Notes: a model not told the origin generated them from the sequence alone. Shown: positions 29,700-38,408, counted from the stretch's first letter. The stretch: DNA of 64,000 nucleotides from JBEVOS01 sp964563395 (GCA_964563395.1 CAZLWK010000007.1:62001-126000); one strand, 5' to 3'. Numbers and translations: made by a program.

Positions 29700-31543
29700 C
29701 CAAATCGCCCTCCGCCCCTACTGCGCCCCTCTCCATCCTCCGCCGCGTCTTCGGCCACAGCGCGTTCCGAGGGCTGCAGGCGGATGTGATCGACGAGGTG
29801 CTCGCGGGCCGTGATGTGCTCGCGGTATTGCCGACGGGCGGGGGCAAGTCGCTCTGTTATCAAATACCGGCTTTGATTCGGCCGGGCGTTGGGATCGTGG
29901 TGTCGCCGCTGATCGCGCTGATGCAGGATCAGGTGGCCGCGCTCACCGCCGCTGGTGTTGCGGCGGCGCGGCTGGATTCAAGTTTGCAGGCCAGCGAGCG
30001 CGGCGAGATTTACGCCAAGCTCAAGGATGGCGCGCTCGATCTACTTTATGTGTCGCCCGAGGGGCTCGCGTCCGGCGCGGTGCTCGATCGGTTGCGCGAG
30101 GCGAAGATCGCGCTCATCGCCATCGACGAGGCGCATTGCGTGTCTCAATGGGGGCATGATTTTCGCCCCGATTATCGCTTGCTGCATAGGCTGGGCGAGG
30201 AATTTCCCGATGCGCCGCGCATCGCCGTGACCGCCACCGCCGATCAGCCGACGCGCGCCGACATCATCGCGCAATTGAAGCTCGAACACGCCAAGGTGTT
30301 CATCGCCTCTTTCGACCGCGCCAATCTGGCGCTTTCGGCGGAGCGCAAAACCAGCAAGCCGCAAGAGCGCGTGATCGAACTCGTGAAGGCGCGCGCTGGG
30401 CGCGCCGGCATCGTCTATGCGGCGAGTCGCGACGGCGTCGATCAGATCGCGGCGGCGCTGCGGGCGCGCGGCGTACCAGCCCTCGCCTATCATGCGGGGC
30501 TTGAGCCCCATGTGCGCGCCGAGCGCCAACACACGTTTCAATATGACGATGACGCGGTGATGGTGGCGACAATCGCGTTCGGCATGGGCGTCGATAAGCC
30601 GGATGTGCGTTTCGTCATCCATGCCGATGGGCCCAAGAGCATCGAAGCCTATTGGCAGGAAGTGGGCCGCGCGGGGCGTGACGGCGAGCCGGCGGAAGGC
30701 ATAGCGCTCTATGGCGCGGGCGATCTGCGCCGCGCGCTGCGCTGGGCGGAGGATTCAGCGGCCGCGCCGGAAGTGAAGGCCGCGCATATCCGCAAGGCGC
30801 GCAATCTCTATGCGTTCTTCGATGGACTTGCATGCCGACGCGCGGCGGTGCGCCGCTATTTCGGCGAAGCGGATGTGAGCGCATGCGGCGCGTGCGACAA
30901 TTGCCGCGCGCCGCCGACCGCGATCGATGCAAGCGAGCTTGCAGCCAAGGCGCTCTCCGCGATCATGCGCATGGGCGCGCGCTATGGGCGCGGGCGTGTG
31001 ATCGATCATCTGCGCGGAACCGCGAAGGACGAGATCGACGCGCGCCACACCGCGCTCACCACGTTCGGCATCGGCGCCGATGTGGATGAACCGACGTGGC
31101 GGCGCGTGATCGAGCAATTGCAGTTCGACGGCGTTCTGGCCGAAGACGGCGACGCGCTGCGGCCAATCCTGTGCATCGGCGATGACGCCGCCGCGCGGGC
31201 GATCTTCCGCAAGGAGCGCGCCGTGCTGATGCGCGCGGCGGCGCCCCGCACCGGCCGACGCAGCGCCGAGGAGCGGCGCGCGGCGAAAGCCGGCGGCCTA
31301 AGCGCCCAATCAGGCATGGACGCGGCGAGCGCCGAACGCTTCGCGCGCCTGCGGGATTGGCGCCGGCAGGTTGCGGCGGCCGCGAACGTGCCGCCCTACG
31401 TCATCTTTTCGGACAAGACTTTAACTCTGATTGCGCAGATCAATCCCCAAAGGCTGGACGATCTCACGCTCATCAGCGGCATCGGCGATGTGAAGCGCGC
31501 GCGGCATGGAGCGGCGCTCCTGGAGGTGTTGCGCGCCGCGTGA
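29696..31543 (+). CDS. recQ: ATP-dependent DNA helicase RecQ
   Basis: A 615-residue superfamily 2 helicase. Motif I is LPTGGGKSLCYQIPAL (Lys51), motif II DEAHCVSQWGHDFRPDY, motif VI QEVGRAGRDG. The zinc-binding domain is marked by CGACDNC, followed by a winged helix and a C-terminal HRDC domain (AERFARLRDWRRQVAAAANV, then LISGIGDVK). RecQ unwinds branched DNA in RecF-type recombination and fork repair. Length and domains are normal. It overlaps the zeta-type gene by four bases, so it may be transcribed with it, and is convergent with the next gene. Confidence 0.95.
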   Translation: MTKSPSAPTAPLSILRRVFGHSAFRGLQADVIDEVLAGRDVLAVLPTGGGKSLCYQIPALIRPGVGIVVSPLIALMQDQVAALTAAGVAAARLDSSLQASERGEIYAKLKDGALDLLYVSPEGLASGAVLDRLREAKIALIAIDEAHCVSQWGHDFRPDYRLLHRLGEEFPDAPRIAVTATADQPTRADIIAQLKLEHAKVFIASFDRANLALSAERKTSKPQERVIELVKARAGRAGIVYAASRDGVDQIAAALRARGVPALAYHAGLEPHVRAERQHTFQYDDDAVMVATIAFGMGVDKPDVRFVIHADGPKSIEAYWQEVGRAGRDGEPAEGIALYGAGDLRRALRWAEDSAAAPEVKAAHIRKARNLYAFFDGLACRRAAVRRYFGEADVSACGACDNCRAPPTAIDASELAAKALSAIMRMGARYGRGRVIDHLRGTAKDEIDARHTALTTFGIGADVDEPTWRRVIEQLQFDGVLAEDGDALRPILCIGDDAAARAIFRKERAVLMRAAAPRTGRRSAEERRAAKAGGLSAQSGMDAASAERFARLRDWRRQVAAAANVPPYVIFSDKTLTLIAQINPQRLDDLTLISGIGDVKRARHGAALLEVLRAA

Positions 31544-31554
31544 TCGGCGACGGA

Positions 31555-32904
31555 CTAAACCTCCTCCACCTGCAGATAGCGCCGCCCGACGAGCCCCTCG
31601 CCGCGCGCGCGCGCGCCGGCCTGCTCCACCCAGCGCTCGCGCACGATGCGTCCGCGCAGGCGCAGATATTGATCGACCCAGGCCACGTTGCCGGGCGACC
31701 AGGCGGCGATCTGATCGAAATGATAAACGCCGATGGAATTGAGCGTCGACTGCTTTTGCGGCGAGACGCCGTCGATCAAGGTGAGATCGTCGGGCGCGCC
31801 GCCGCGCGGCGCGGCGAGGCCCTGCGGGCGCACCTCCTGGCCGGTGGCGACGAGCGGCGCAGGCGCTTCCTCGACCTCGTCCTCGTCCCGGGACGAGGGC
31901 GCGCTCATCGCGGTTGCTGGCGCTGGGGACGCGGCGGGGCGCTGCGCAATCGCCTCCAAATGGCGCACGCGCGCATCAAGATAGCGCGCGCGCCAGCCGA
32001 GACGGCGCGCTTTCTGCGCATCCGGCTCAAGCCTGCCCGCCTCGGCGGCGTAGGCGTCGCGCTCCGCGATCAAGGCGGCCGCGCGCACGCGCGCCTCGTC
32101 CAGTTCCGTTTCCAGCGCGGCGATGCGGCGCGCGGCGCTCTCGCCATGATCGGCGGCGGCGGCCTCCACATAGCCGAGGCGCTTCTCCAGATAGCGCAAG
32201 CGCCAGGCCTGGCGCTGCGCCGCTTCGTCGTCGTCGCCTGGCGTGGGAAGCTGCGTGCCGGGCATGGTGGACGCAAGGGCAGCGCGTTCATGGTGGCGCA
32301 GCTGCGCCTCAAGATAACGGATGCGCCATGCATGCGCGTGCGGTTCGACGGGCGCGCTTTCGACGACGGCGATCGGCGCGGGCTGCGCCGTGACCGCTTC
32401 GCGCTCTTCCAGATAGCGCACGCGGCTTTCCAGATAGCGCATGCGCCAGCGCATCGGCTCCAGATCCTGCGCCGGCGTGGCGACGATCTCGATTTCCGCG
32501 TCCCGCTGCGCTTGCGCATCGGCGGCGAGGCGGCGCAGCGCGTCGAGCTCTTCGCGTTCATCGGAGATGAGCGCATCCGCGACGAGGACGCGCGGCTGGC
32601 TGAGATGGGCCTCGTCGCGCGCGCGGCGCGCGTCCTCCAGAAGCGTTTCAAGCTCGGCGATGCGCGCATCCGCGACATCGATGCGGGTGCGCAAGAGATC
32701 GGATTCGCGTTCGAGATCGAGAAAGCCCGCGCCCTCCTCGCCGTTCACCAGCGCGACGAGGTCCTTGCGCAGCTGAATTCTCTGCCGCTCAAGCCGCTCG
32801 ATCTCGTCGGCGGTGCGCAAGCGATGGAACGCCCAGCCCGCGACGCCCGCGGCGAGCGCCGTCAAAAGCAGCCACCAAATATATTGGTCGATCAGATAGC
32901 CCAT
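31555..32904 (-). CDS. Membrane-anchored coiled-coil protein with WRxRYLE repeats and C-terminal HhH-like domain
   Basis: ATG 32904 has GGGAGG seven bases upstream and gives 449 residues. One transmembrane helix (YIWWLLLTALAAGVAGWAF) is followed by a long charged coiled coil. A motif occurs four times: WRMRYLESRVRYLE (~151), WRIRYLEAQLRHHE (~192), WRLRYLEKRLGYVE (~232) and WRARYLDARVRHLE (~301). Residues ~365-430 (DDLTLIDGVSPQKQSTLNSIGVYHFDQIAAW) resemble the helix-hairpin-helix domain often fused to respiratory and envelope proteins. I do not know a named family for the repeat. It is the last gene of a three-gene operon with a BON/OmpA protein, so a role in the envelope is likely. Confidence 0.75.
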   Translation of the reverse strand: MGYLIDQYIWWLLLTALAAGVAGWAFHRLRTADEIERLERQRIQLRKDLVALVNGEEGAGFLDLERESDLLRTRIDVADARIAELETLLEDARRARDEAHLSQPRVLVADALISDEREELDALRRLAADAQAQRDAEIEIVATPAQDLEPMRWRMRYLESRVRYLEEREAVTAQPAPIAVVESAPVEPHAHAWRIRYLEAQLRHHERAALASTMPGTQLPTPGDDDEAAQRQAWRLRYLEKRLGYVEAAAADHGESAARRIAALETELDEARVRAAALIAERDAYAAEAGRLEPDAQKARRLGWRARYLDARVRHLEAIAQRPAASPAPATAMSAPSSRDEDEVEEAPAPLVATGQEVRPQGLAAPRGGAPDDLTLIDGVSPQKQSTLNSIGVYHFDQIAAWSPGNVAWVDQYLRLRGRIVRERWVEQAGARARGEGLVGRRYLQVEEV

Positions 32905-32938
32905 GGCGGGGCCTCCCTTGGGACGGGCGCTCTGGCGC

Positions 32939-34051
32939 TCATTGGCGCACCGAGAAAACGATCCGGCGATTGGCCGCCTGGCCGGCGAGCGTCGCATTGG
33001 AGGCGACGGGGCGATCGGGCCCATGGCCGATGGCGACGAGGCGTTCGCGCGCGACATTCTGCGACGCCAGATAATTCATCACCGTCTCGGCGCGGCGACG
33101 CGACAGATCGAGATTGGCCTCGCGCGCGCCCTGATTGTCGGTGTGGCCGGCGATCTCGATGGTGAAGCGGTCGCAGCGCAGCGACACCGAGGCCAGATTG
33201 TCGAGCAGCATCAGGCTCGATCGATCGAGCTCGGCCGAGCCGGTGGCGAAATTGATCACGTTGCGCGCCAAGAGCCGCTCGAAGGCTTGCGCGCACATCG
33301 GCGCGTCGGCCTCGTCCAGGCTCAAATCGGCGAGTTCTGGGATGGCGAGCGGTTCGCCGGTGACGGTGACGTCGGCGCGCGCGCTGAACGGGGCGGGCGC
33401 AAGGCCGTCATAATGGCGGCGCACCGCCTCCACGGCCGCGCGCGAGCCCGAGCCCAGCACGACGAGACGCGCATCGGTGAGCCGCGCTTCGCCCCGGTCG
33501 AGCCGCGCGATCTGCTCGAGCCCGTCGATCGCCATGCGCCGCCATGCCCCGCCTGGGGCGCCGCCGGCGACACGCATTTCATCGATCACATCGCCATCGG
33601 GAAACAGCGCGCGCGCCTTTTCCAGAAGCGCGGCCTTGGCGCGTTCGCTGGGCGCGGCGCCGGAGAGAACGAGAATTCCGTCGCGCCGCGCCGCGCGCCA
33701 CGCATAGGGGCGCTCCACGCGGCCCACGGATACGTCTGACACATCGACCGAGGTGATCCCGCCCGCCCAAGGCCCGCCCGCGCCGGCGGCGGTCAGCGCC
33801 GCGCGCCGCGCCTGGGCGATCGCCGAGGGCTCGCCCACCACACCGGACAGCACCGCGCGCTGCCCTTCCATCCGCGTCTCCAAGCCGCCCAGCCCCGCGC
33901 CCTGCAACGCACGCTCCACCGCGCCGCGCAGAACGCCCGGCATGCGCAGCAGGGACGCCTCGTGCGGGCCAAAGAGGCCCGCGCCCATGGCGAGGGCGGC
34001 GGCGATCAGCCCGCCGAAGAAAAAGGGCCGGGCGGCGTCGGCGCCGTTCAT
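32939..34051 (-). CDS. BON-like/OmpA domain envelope protein
   Basis: The 370-residue protein has an N-terminal membrane anchor (FFFGGLIAAALAMGAGLFG), two BON-like segments (residues ~35-90 and ~115-155) and a C-terminal OmpA domain. Its peptidoglycan-binding motif is AGHTDNQGAREANLDLSRRRAETVMNYL, quoted here in part. The OmpA domain ties envelope proteins to diaminopimelate; BON domains bind lipid or protein. It sits between a 59-residue membrane protein and the WRxRYLE coiled-coil protein, all leftward. The three probably form an envelope-spanning assembly; this is inferred from domains and order. Confidence 0.82.
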   Translation of the reverse strand: MNGADAARPFFFGGLIAAALAMGAGLFGPHEASLLRMPGVLRGAVERALQGAGLGGLETRMEGQRAVLSGVVGEPSAIAQARRAALTAAGAGGPWAGGITSVDVSDVSVGRVERPYAWRAARRDGILVLSGAAPSERAKAALLEKARALFPDGDVIDEMRVAGGAPGGAWRRMAIDGLEQIARLDRGEARLTDARLVVLGSGSRAAVEAVRRHYDGLAPAPFSARADVTVTGEPLAIPELADLSLDEADAPMCAQAFERLLARNVINFATGSAELDRSSLMLLDNLASVSLRCDRFTIEIAGHTDNQGAREANLDLSRRRAETVMNYLASQNVARERLVAIGHGPDRPVASNATLAGQAANRRIVFSVRQ

Positions 34052-34055
34052 CGCG

Positions 34056-34235
34056 TCAGCCGCGGGCGCGGCGCACCTGCGCCTCGCTCAAATCGCGCCG
34101 CAGCGCCTCGATATCGGCCTCCAGGGCGCGCTGATGCACGCTGGCGGCTTCGGCCCGCAGGCGATAGCCGGCCGCGAAGCCCAGAAGGGCCGCCGTCAAA
34201 AACAGAAGAACCGCCGAAAATATCAAGCCGATCAT
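34056..34235 (-). CDS. Small membrane protein heading the envelope operon
   Basis: A 59-residue product: an N-terminal helix IFSAVLLFLTAALLGFAAGY followed by an amphipathic coiled-coil tail rich in Arg, Glu and Ala (DIEALRRDLSEAQVRR). The stop is four bases before the OmpA-type gene start, so they are coupled. Codon use is GC-rich at third positions as in neighbours. I recognise no family; the shape resembles short coiled-coil division or envelope proteins. Confidence 0.65.
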   Translation of the reverse strand: MIGLIFSAVLLFLTAALLGFAAGYRLRAEAASVHQRALEADIEALRRDLSEAQVRRARG

Positions 34236-34373
34236 GGCGTTTGCAGGCTCTCCCGGGGCGCGGCGTTCAGTTTTTTAGCCTTGATGCGCCCCTGCGAAAA
34301 ACGGAATACCCATTGGGTTGAGCGCCCTTCTCCGCGCGCCCCCGCCATTCAAAGGGCAATTGAGACGCGCCCC

Positions 34374-35177
34374 ATGCCCTATCTTGTGACGAGCGCGCAG
34401 AACCCGCTCGTGAAATTGATGAAATCCCTGCACCTCAAGAAGGCGCGGGCGGAAACCGGGCTCTTCCTGGCCGAGGGCGCGCGCCTGGCCTTGGAGGCGG
34501 CAGAGCTAGGCGTTTGGCCGTCAATGATGGCTGTATCGGAGAGTGCGCTGACGCGGCCGCAGGTGCGCGCGCTCGTCGAGGGCGCGGAGCAGCGGGGCGC
34601 GCGCGTGATCGAGACCAGCGAGAGCGTGCTCGCCCAGATCAGCAAGCGCGACAATCCGCAAACCATCATTGGCGCATACGGCCACAACGAAAAACCGCTC
34701 GCCGCCCTCGACGGCGATTTCTTCATCGCGCTCGACGGCGTGCGCGACCCCGGCAATCTGGGCACGATCCTGCGCACGGCGGACGGCGTGGGCGCCTCTG
34801 GCGTAATCCTGATCGGGCAGACCTGCGATCCCTATGCGCTGGAGGCGGTGCGCGCCTCGATGGGATCGATCTTCGCCGCGCCATTCGCGCGCGCCGATTT
34901 CGACACCTTCAATGCATGGCGCGGCGCGCGCGGCCTGACGCTGATCGGGACCTCGCTGGCGGGCGCGGCGCGTCACGATGCGTTCGACGCCGCCCGGCCG
35001 GTGGCGCTGCTGATGGGCAATGAGCAATCGGGGCTTTCACCCGCGCGCGAAGCGGCGTGCGACGCGCTCGTGTGCATTCCCATGCGCGGGCGCGCCGACA
35101 GCCTCAATCTGGCGGTGGCGAGCGCATTGATGCTCTACGACGTATGGCGGCGGCGCGGCTATGACCAGGCACGCTGA
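34374..35177 (+). CDS. SPOUT-class RNA 2'-O-methyltransferase, TrmH/SpoU family
   Basis: From ATG 34374 the product has 267 residues; codons upstream in the same frame overlap the divergent operon's control region and lack coding sense. An N-terminal RNA-binding domain (TSAQNPLVKLMKSLHLKKARAE in part) precedes the knotted SPOUT domain: ALDGVRDPGNLGTILRTAD (motif 1), ALLMGNEQSGLS (motif 2) and IPMRGRADSLNLAVASAL (motif 3). These enzymes methylate ribose 2'-OH in rRNA or tRNA with S-adenosylmethionine. The target base is unknown. It overlaps the next methyltransferase gene by 17 bases. Confidence 0.92.
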   Translation: MPYLVTSAQNPLVKLMKSLHLKKARAETGLFLAEGARLALEAAELGVWPSMMAVSESALTRPQVRALVEGAEQRGARVIETSESVLAQISKRDNPQTIIGAYGHNEKPLAALDGDFFIALDGVRDPGNLGTILRTADGVGASGVILIGQTCDPYALEAVRASMGSIFAAPFARADFDTFNAWRGARGLTLIGTSLAGAARHDAFDAARPVALLMGNEQSGLSPAREAACDALVCIPMRGRADSLNLAVASALMLYDVWRRRGYDQAR

Positions 35178-36075
35178 TCTTCTGATCGCCGACGATTGGC
35201 GCGACTACGCGCTGATCGACAGCGGCGATGGGCGCAAACTCGAACAAGTGGGGCCCTATCGCTTCGTGCGCCCCGAGCCGCAAGCCTTGTGGCGCCCGCG
35301 CGCGGCGGCGGCCGAATGGGACAAGGCGGATGCGGTGTTCGCCGGCGCGGGCGAGGATGAGGAGAGCGGACGCTGGCGCTTCGAGCGCGCGCTGCCGGAA
35401 ACATGGATTGTGGGCTGGCGCGAGCTTTCCTTTCAATCGCGCCCCACGCCATTTCGCCACCTCGCCTTTTTTCCCGAACATTCGGTGCATTGGCGCTTCG
35501 CGCAGGAATATCTGCGCGCGCGCGAGGCGGATGCGCCGCGCGCGGAGGTGCTGAACCTGTTCGGCTATACGGGGCTCGCCTCACTCGCGTGCGCGCAAGC
35601 GGGCGCGCGCGTAACGCATGTGGACGCCTCGAAGAAAGCGATCGGCTTCGCGCGCGACAATCAGGCGGCGGCGGGTCTTGGCGAAGCCCCGATCCGCTGG
35701 ATCCTCGATGACGCCCACGCCTTCGTGAAGCGCGAGCTGCGGCGGGGCAAAATCTATGACGGGATCATCCTCGATCCGCCGAAATATGGACGCGGGCCCA
35801 ATGGCGAGACCTGGCGCCTGGAGACGGGCCTGGCCGAGCTATTGGCCGATTGCGCCGCGCTGCTGCGCCGCGATCCGGCGGCGCCCGCGAGCGCACAAGG
35901 ATTCCTGATCGCGACCGTCTATGCCGTACGACTCTCGTTTCTGGCGTTGGCGCAGACCGCGCGCGACGCGCTCGGCGCCGATCATGGCGATTGGGAGCAC
36001 GGCGAAATGTGCCTGCCGCATGCGGGCGACGCGCGCCTCCTGCCGACGGCGATTTTCGCGCGCTGGCGCGACTGA
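35161..36075 (+). CDS. Class I SAM-dependent methyltransferase, RlmI/RlmK-like
   Basis: The 304-residue protein has the SAM-binding motif VLNLFGYTGLASLACAQAGA, the acidic residue in VTHVDASKKAIGFAR, and a catalytic region LDPPKYGRGPNGETW like that in rRNA large-subunit (cytosine) methyltransferases RlmI and RlmK. It lacks an N-terminal PUA domain, so it is a shorter relative. Probable substrate is 23S rRNA, but this is inferred from family. It overlaps the upstream SPOUT methyltransferase, suggesting a shared RNA-modification unit, and is convergent with the next gene with no gap. Confidence 0.85.
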   Translation: MTRHADLLIADDWRDYALIDSGDGRKLEQVGPYRFVRPEPQALWRPRAAAAEWDKADAVFAGAGEDEESGRWRFERALPETWIVGWRELSFQSRPTPFRHLAFFPEHSVHWRFAQEYLRAREADAPRAEVLNLFGYTGLASLACAQAGARVTHVDASKKAIGFARDNQAAAGLGEAPIRWILDDAHAFVKRELRRGKIYDGIILDPPKYGRGPNGETWRLETGLAELLADCAALLRRDPAAPASAQGFLIATVYAVRLSFLALAQTARDALGADHGDWEHGEMCLPHAGDARLLPTAIFARWRD

Positions 36076-36999
36076 TTAGCCGAGCGTCGCCAAGATCTCT
36101 TCGACGAAAGCGCCTTTGCCTTCGGTATAGGCTTCGCGGTCATGCGCGAATGCGGCGGCGAGCTTCCGCTTGAGCGCTTCATAGGCGGCCGCGCGCGCGG
36201 GATCGGCGCGCAGCGCGTCACGAAACTCAAGCTGGCGCCATTGCGGAAAATCCACCTCCACCATGTGCAAATGATGCGTGCGCGCGCCGGCGCGGTCGCG
36301 CTTGATGAACCAGCAATAGAAGGGCGGGCCGTCATCGCCGTGCGTGGGACGCCAAAAATAATCATAGCCTTCCGCTTCCAGCGCGGGCGCGATCTCGGCT
36401 TGCGCGCGCACAAGCGTGCGCACTTCGATCAGCATGTCGATGACCGGCTTAGCGGCGAGGCCCGGCACGGCGGTCGAGCCATAATGTTCGATGCGGGTGA
36501 TCAAGCTTGGAAATTGCGCCGCGATCTTCGCGCGCTCGGCTTCGAACAAAGCGGGCCAATTGGGATCGTAAGGCGCGATTTCGACGCGGTCGGCGAGCAC
36601 GCGCGCGATCTTCGCCGCGAGCGTCTCCGCTTCGCGATCGCGCGCGTGAAGCGTCATGTTGGGGAAATGCGGCAGCCAGCTCTCACGGCGTATGGTCCAC
36701 AATTCGTAGGTCGGCTTGAATTGATCTGGCGCATCGAAGGCGCCGAGATGCAGCTCGATCTCGTCGCCGCTGCGTCCGAACACGGAAGAGCCGCAGCGCG
36801 GGCAAAAGAAGCGGCCGCGATAGTCGCCCGGATCGCCCTGGATCGTCACCGCCTCGGAGAGGAAGATCGCCGACGCGTGAAACAGCGCGCCATGAAACTT
36901 GCGGCAATCCATGCAATGGCAGAGCCCGACGCGCAGCGGGCGTCCCTTCGCCTCGAAGCGGATCGCGCCGCAGAGACAGCCGCCTGCGCTTATGTCCAT
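36076..36999 (-). CDS. GFA domain-GrpB domain fusion protein
   Basis: One uninterrupted frame of 307 residues joins two families. Residues ~1-125 are a GFA (CENP-V/formaldehyde-activating-like) zinc fold: GGCLCGAIRFEA, LCHCMDCRKFHG and FCPRCGSSVFG supply the cysteines. Residues ~140-305 are a GrpB (UPF0157) domain: EIAPYDPNWPALFEAE, the nucleotidyltransferase-like IEHYGSTAVPGLAAKPVIDML, and HLHMVEVDFPQW. GFA proteins act on thiol adducts or bind zinc; the GrpB activity is not well established. The start at 36999 places GGCLCG near the N-terminus, as is usual. A fusion of these two is uncommon to my knowledge. Confidence 0.85.
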   Translation of the reverse strand: MDISAGGCLCGAIRFEAKGRPLRVGLCHCMDCRKFHGALFHASAIFLSEAVTIQGDPGDYRGRFFCPRCGSSVFGRSGDEIELHLGAFDAPDQFKPTYELWTIRRESWLPHFPNMTLHARDREAETLAAKIARVLADRVEIAPYDPNWPALFEAERAKIAAQFPSLITRIEHYGSTAVPGLAAKPVIDMLIEVRTLVRAQAEIAPALEAEGYDYFWRPTHGDDGPPFYCWFIKRDRAGARTHHLHMVEVDFPQWRQLEFRDALRADPARAAAYEALKRKLAAAFAHDREAYTEGKGAFVEEILATLG

Positions 37000-37040
37000 G
37001 GGATGAGTATCGGCGCGCGCGGCGCGTTGGCGCAAGTCTG

Positions 37041-37931
37041 TTAGTCGGCGGCGTCGGCCATGATTGCCGCGAGCGTCCGCTCCGCCATACGGGTAAGGAC
37101 CGGCGCCGTCTTTCCATAGTGCGCGATTTCGCGCGCCGAGATTGAGAGCGCCCAAGCCCGCCCGCGCGCCCATGCGTGCGCATCCGCGCCGACCGCTTGG
37201 CGAAACTCGTCCCGCGACCGCGTCGGCAACAGCCGCCAGGCAAGCGATAAATCGCAAGCAGGGTCGCCCACGCCGAGGCAGCCAAAATCGATCACGCCGC
37301 AGAGGCCATGCGCGTCCAGAAGAATGTTTTGACCGTGCAGATCGCCGTGAATCGAACACGGCGCGTCGTCCCATTGCGGCGCGCTTGAATCACGTCGCCA
37401 GATTCGCCGCAGCGCCGCTTTGTCGAAACGATCATCCAGCGCGTCGATCGCCGCGCGCGTAACCGCGTCGCGCAGCGCGATGGGCTCACCGCGTCCGAAA
37501 TTGTGCGCGCCGGGCGCGAGCGCGTGTTCAGGGGGTAGCGCGCGCAACGCGGCGATGAATTGCGCGAGCGCGAGGGCGAGCGCGCGCCAATCGATCGGGC
37601 GATCTTCGCTCAAGGTCGCGCCCTCGATCCATGTGCTGACGGACCATGCCCACGGATAGAGCCCGGACGGTGCGCCCGCGCCGGCGATGCGTGGGATGGG
37701 AATGCTCATCTTGCCGGCTAGGCGCGGCAACCAGGCGAGCTCCTTCTCCATCGCCACGGCGCTGGCTTGATCGCGCGGCACGCGCACGATGAAGGCGTCG
37801 CCAAGTCGGAAGGCGGAATTGTCGACGCCCGCGGAGGGAAACGCCGTCAAGGGCAGCGCGCGCCATTGTGGAAATTGCGTATCGACCAGGCGCCGCACGA
37901 TCGCGATGTCCGGCGCGCCTTCGCCGCGCAT
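37041..37931 (-). CDS. Aminoglycoside phosphotransferase (APH) family kinase
   Basis: ATG 37931 has GGGAG seven bases upstream and gives 296 residues. The kinase-like fold shows the nucleotide-binding part FIVRVPRDQASAVAMEKELAW, the catalytic loop CSIHGDLHGQNILLD and the metal site GVIDFGCLGVGDPACDLSLAW. The family includes aminoglycoside, choline, fructosamine and macrolide kinases; this branch (VSTWIEGATLSEDRPIDW in part) is common in alphaproteobacteria with unknown substrate. Resistance should not be assumed. It is the last host-type gene before the phage region. Confidence 0.85.
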   Translation of the reverse strand: MRGEGAPDIAIVRRLVDTQFPQWRALPLTAFPSAGVDNSAFRLGDAFIVRVPRDQASAVAMEKELAWLPRLAGKMSIPIPRIAGAGAPSGLYPWAWSVSTWIEGATLSEDRPIDWRALALALAQFIAALRALPPEHALAPGAHNFGRGEPIALRDAVTRAAIDALDDRFDKAALRRIWRRDSSAPQWDDAPCSIHGDLHGQNILLDAHGLCGVIDFGCLGVGDPACDLSLAWRLLPTRSRDEFRQAVGADAHAWARGRAWALSISAREIAHYGKTAPVLTRMAERTLAAIMADAAD

Positions 37932-38036
37932 GCTGTGCTCCCGTGGACGGCGCGCGCGAGCGTAAGGGGCGCGCGGAAAAGGTGAAGCAGCAGCCTGCGG
38001 CGAAAGCCAGCGAAGGGGCTGCTCGGCGCAACGCAA

Positions 38037-38066
38037 AACGGCCCCATCGTTTCCGACGGGGCCGTT
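38037..38066 (-). terminator. Strong hairpin, candidate leftward terminator at the phage/host junction
   Basis: AACGGCCCC-A-TCG, a TTTC loop and CGA-C-GGGGCCGTT form a near-perfect stem. On the minus strand it is followed by TTTT, as expected for intrinsic termination of transcripts entering from the ribbon-helix-helix gene at 38132-38350. It lies upstream of the APH gene and may insulate it from phage transcription. It could instead be a remnant of an attachment site; no second copy is visible in the window. Confidence 0.55.
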
Positions 38067-38131
38067 GATGATCTGATGGGTGCGGGAGCGCGCACCAAGC
38101 GGGGCAGTCACGCCGCGATCCGAATCGTCGC

Positions 38132-38350
38132 TTAGCGGCCCTGATTGCGCTTCCCGGAAAGCTCGCGCACCGCCAAGCGCACGATCCCCGTGTCCGTCAA
38201 ATCCGGAAACCGCCGCCGCAGCGCTTGGAACAAGTCGACGTCGGCTTTCGCCTTGAGCTTCAGGCTGACCTGGATGTGTTCCCCCGCCTGCAGCATCTCT
38301 CGCTCATACTTTCCTTGAGCCTTCTTCAGGGAGGGTGCGCGCTTCGCCAT
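38132..38350 (-). CDS. Ribbon-helix-helix DNA-binding protein, likely element regulator
   Basis: The 72-residue basic protein has a strand HIQVSLKLKA followed by two helices DVDLFQALRRRFP and DTGIVRLAVREL, the strand-helix-helix pattern of Arc/MetJ/ParG-type repressors. It faces the rightward membrane-protein genes across a 78-base gap containing two palindromes. A TATATT box at 38360-38365 (minus strand) would put the transcript start about two bases before the ATG, so the message may be nearly leaderless; no SD is visible. It may repress both promoters. Partition or plasmid-type control is an alternative. Confidence 0.65.
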   Translation of the reverse strand: MAKRAPSLKKAQGKYEREMLQAGEHIQVSLKLKAKADVDLFQALRRRFPDLTDTGIVRLAVRELSGKRNQGR

Positions 38351-38367
38351 GGCCAGCAGAATATATC

Positions 38368-38405
38368 AGGGTATCCCTATAGACAAGTCATAGGGGTATC
38401 CCTAT
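38368..38405. promoter_or_regulatory. Pair of palindromic operators
   Basis: Two related palindromes occur 24-25 bases apart centre to centre: AGGG-TAT-CCCT at 38368-38378 and ATAGGG-GTAT-CCCTAT at 38390-38405. They share GGGTATCCCTATA as a direct repeat. The right one covers the -10 box of the rightward promoter; the left one lies within the leftward promoter spacer. This is the arrangement expected for a repressor made by one of the flanking genes. Confidence 0.65.
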
Positions 38406-38408
38406 AAT
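38380..38408 (+). promoter_or_regulatory. Sigma70-type promoter for the rightward membrane-protein genes
   Basis: TAGACA (five of six to consensus) and TATAAT (six of six) are separated by exactly 17 bases. Transcription would start near 38415, just before AAGGAGG (38418-38424) and the ATG at 38429. Such a consensus promoter stands out in this GC-rich sequence. It overlaps a palindromic operator. Confidence 0.75.

Noticed and set aside
37041..37931. Aminoglycoside resistance gene
   Set aside because: It has the kinase motifs of the APH fold, but that fold covers many substrates and nothing points to resistance.
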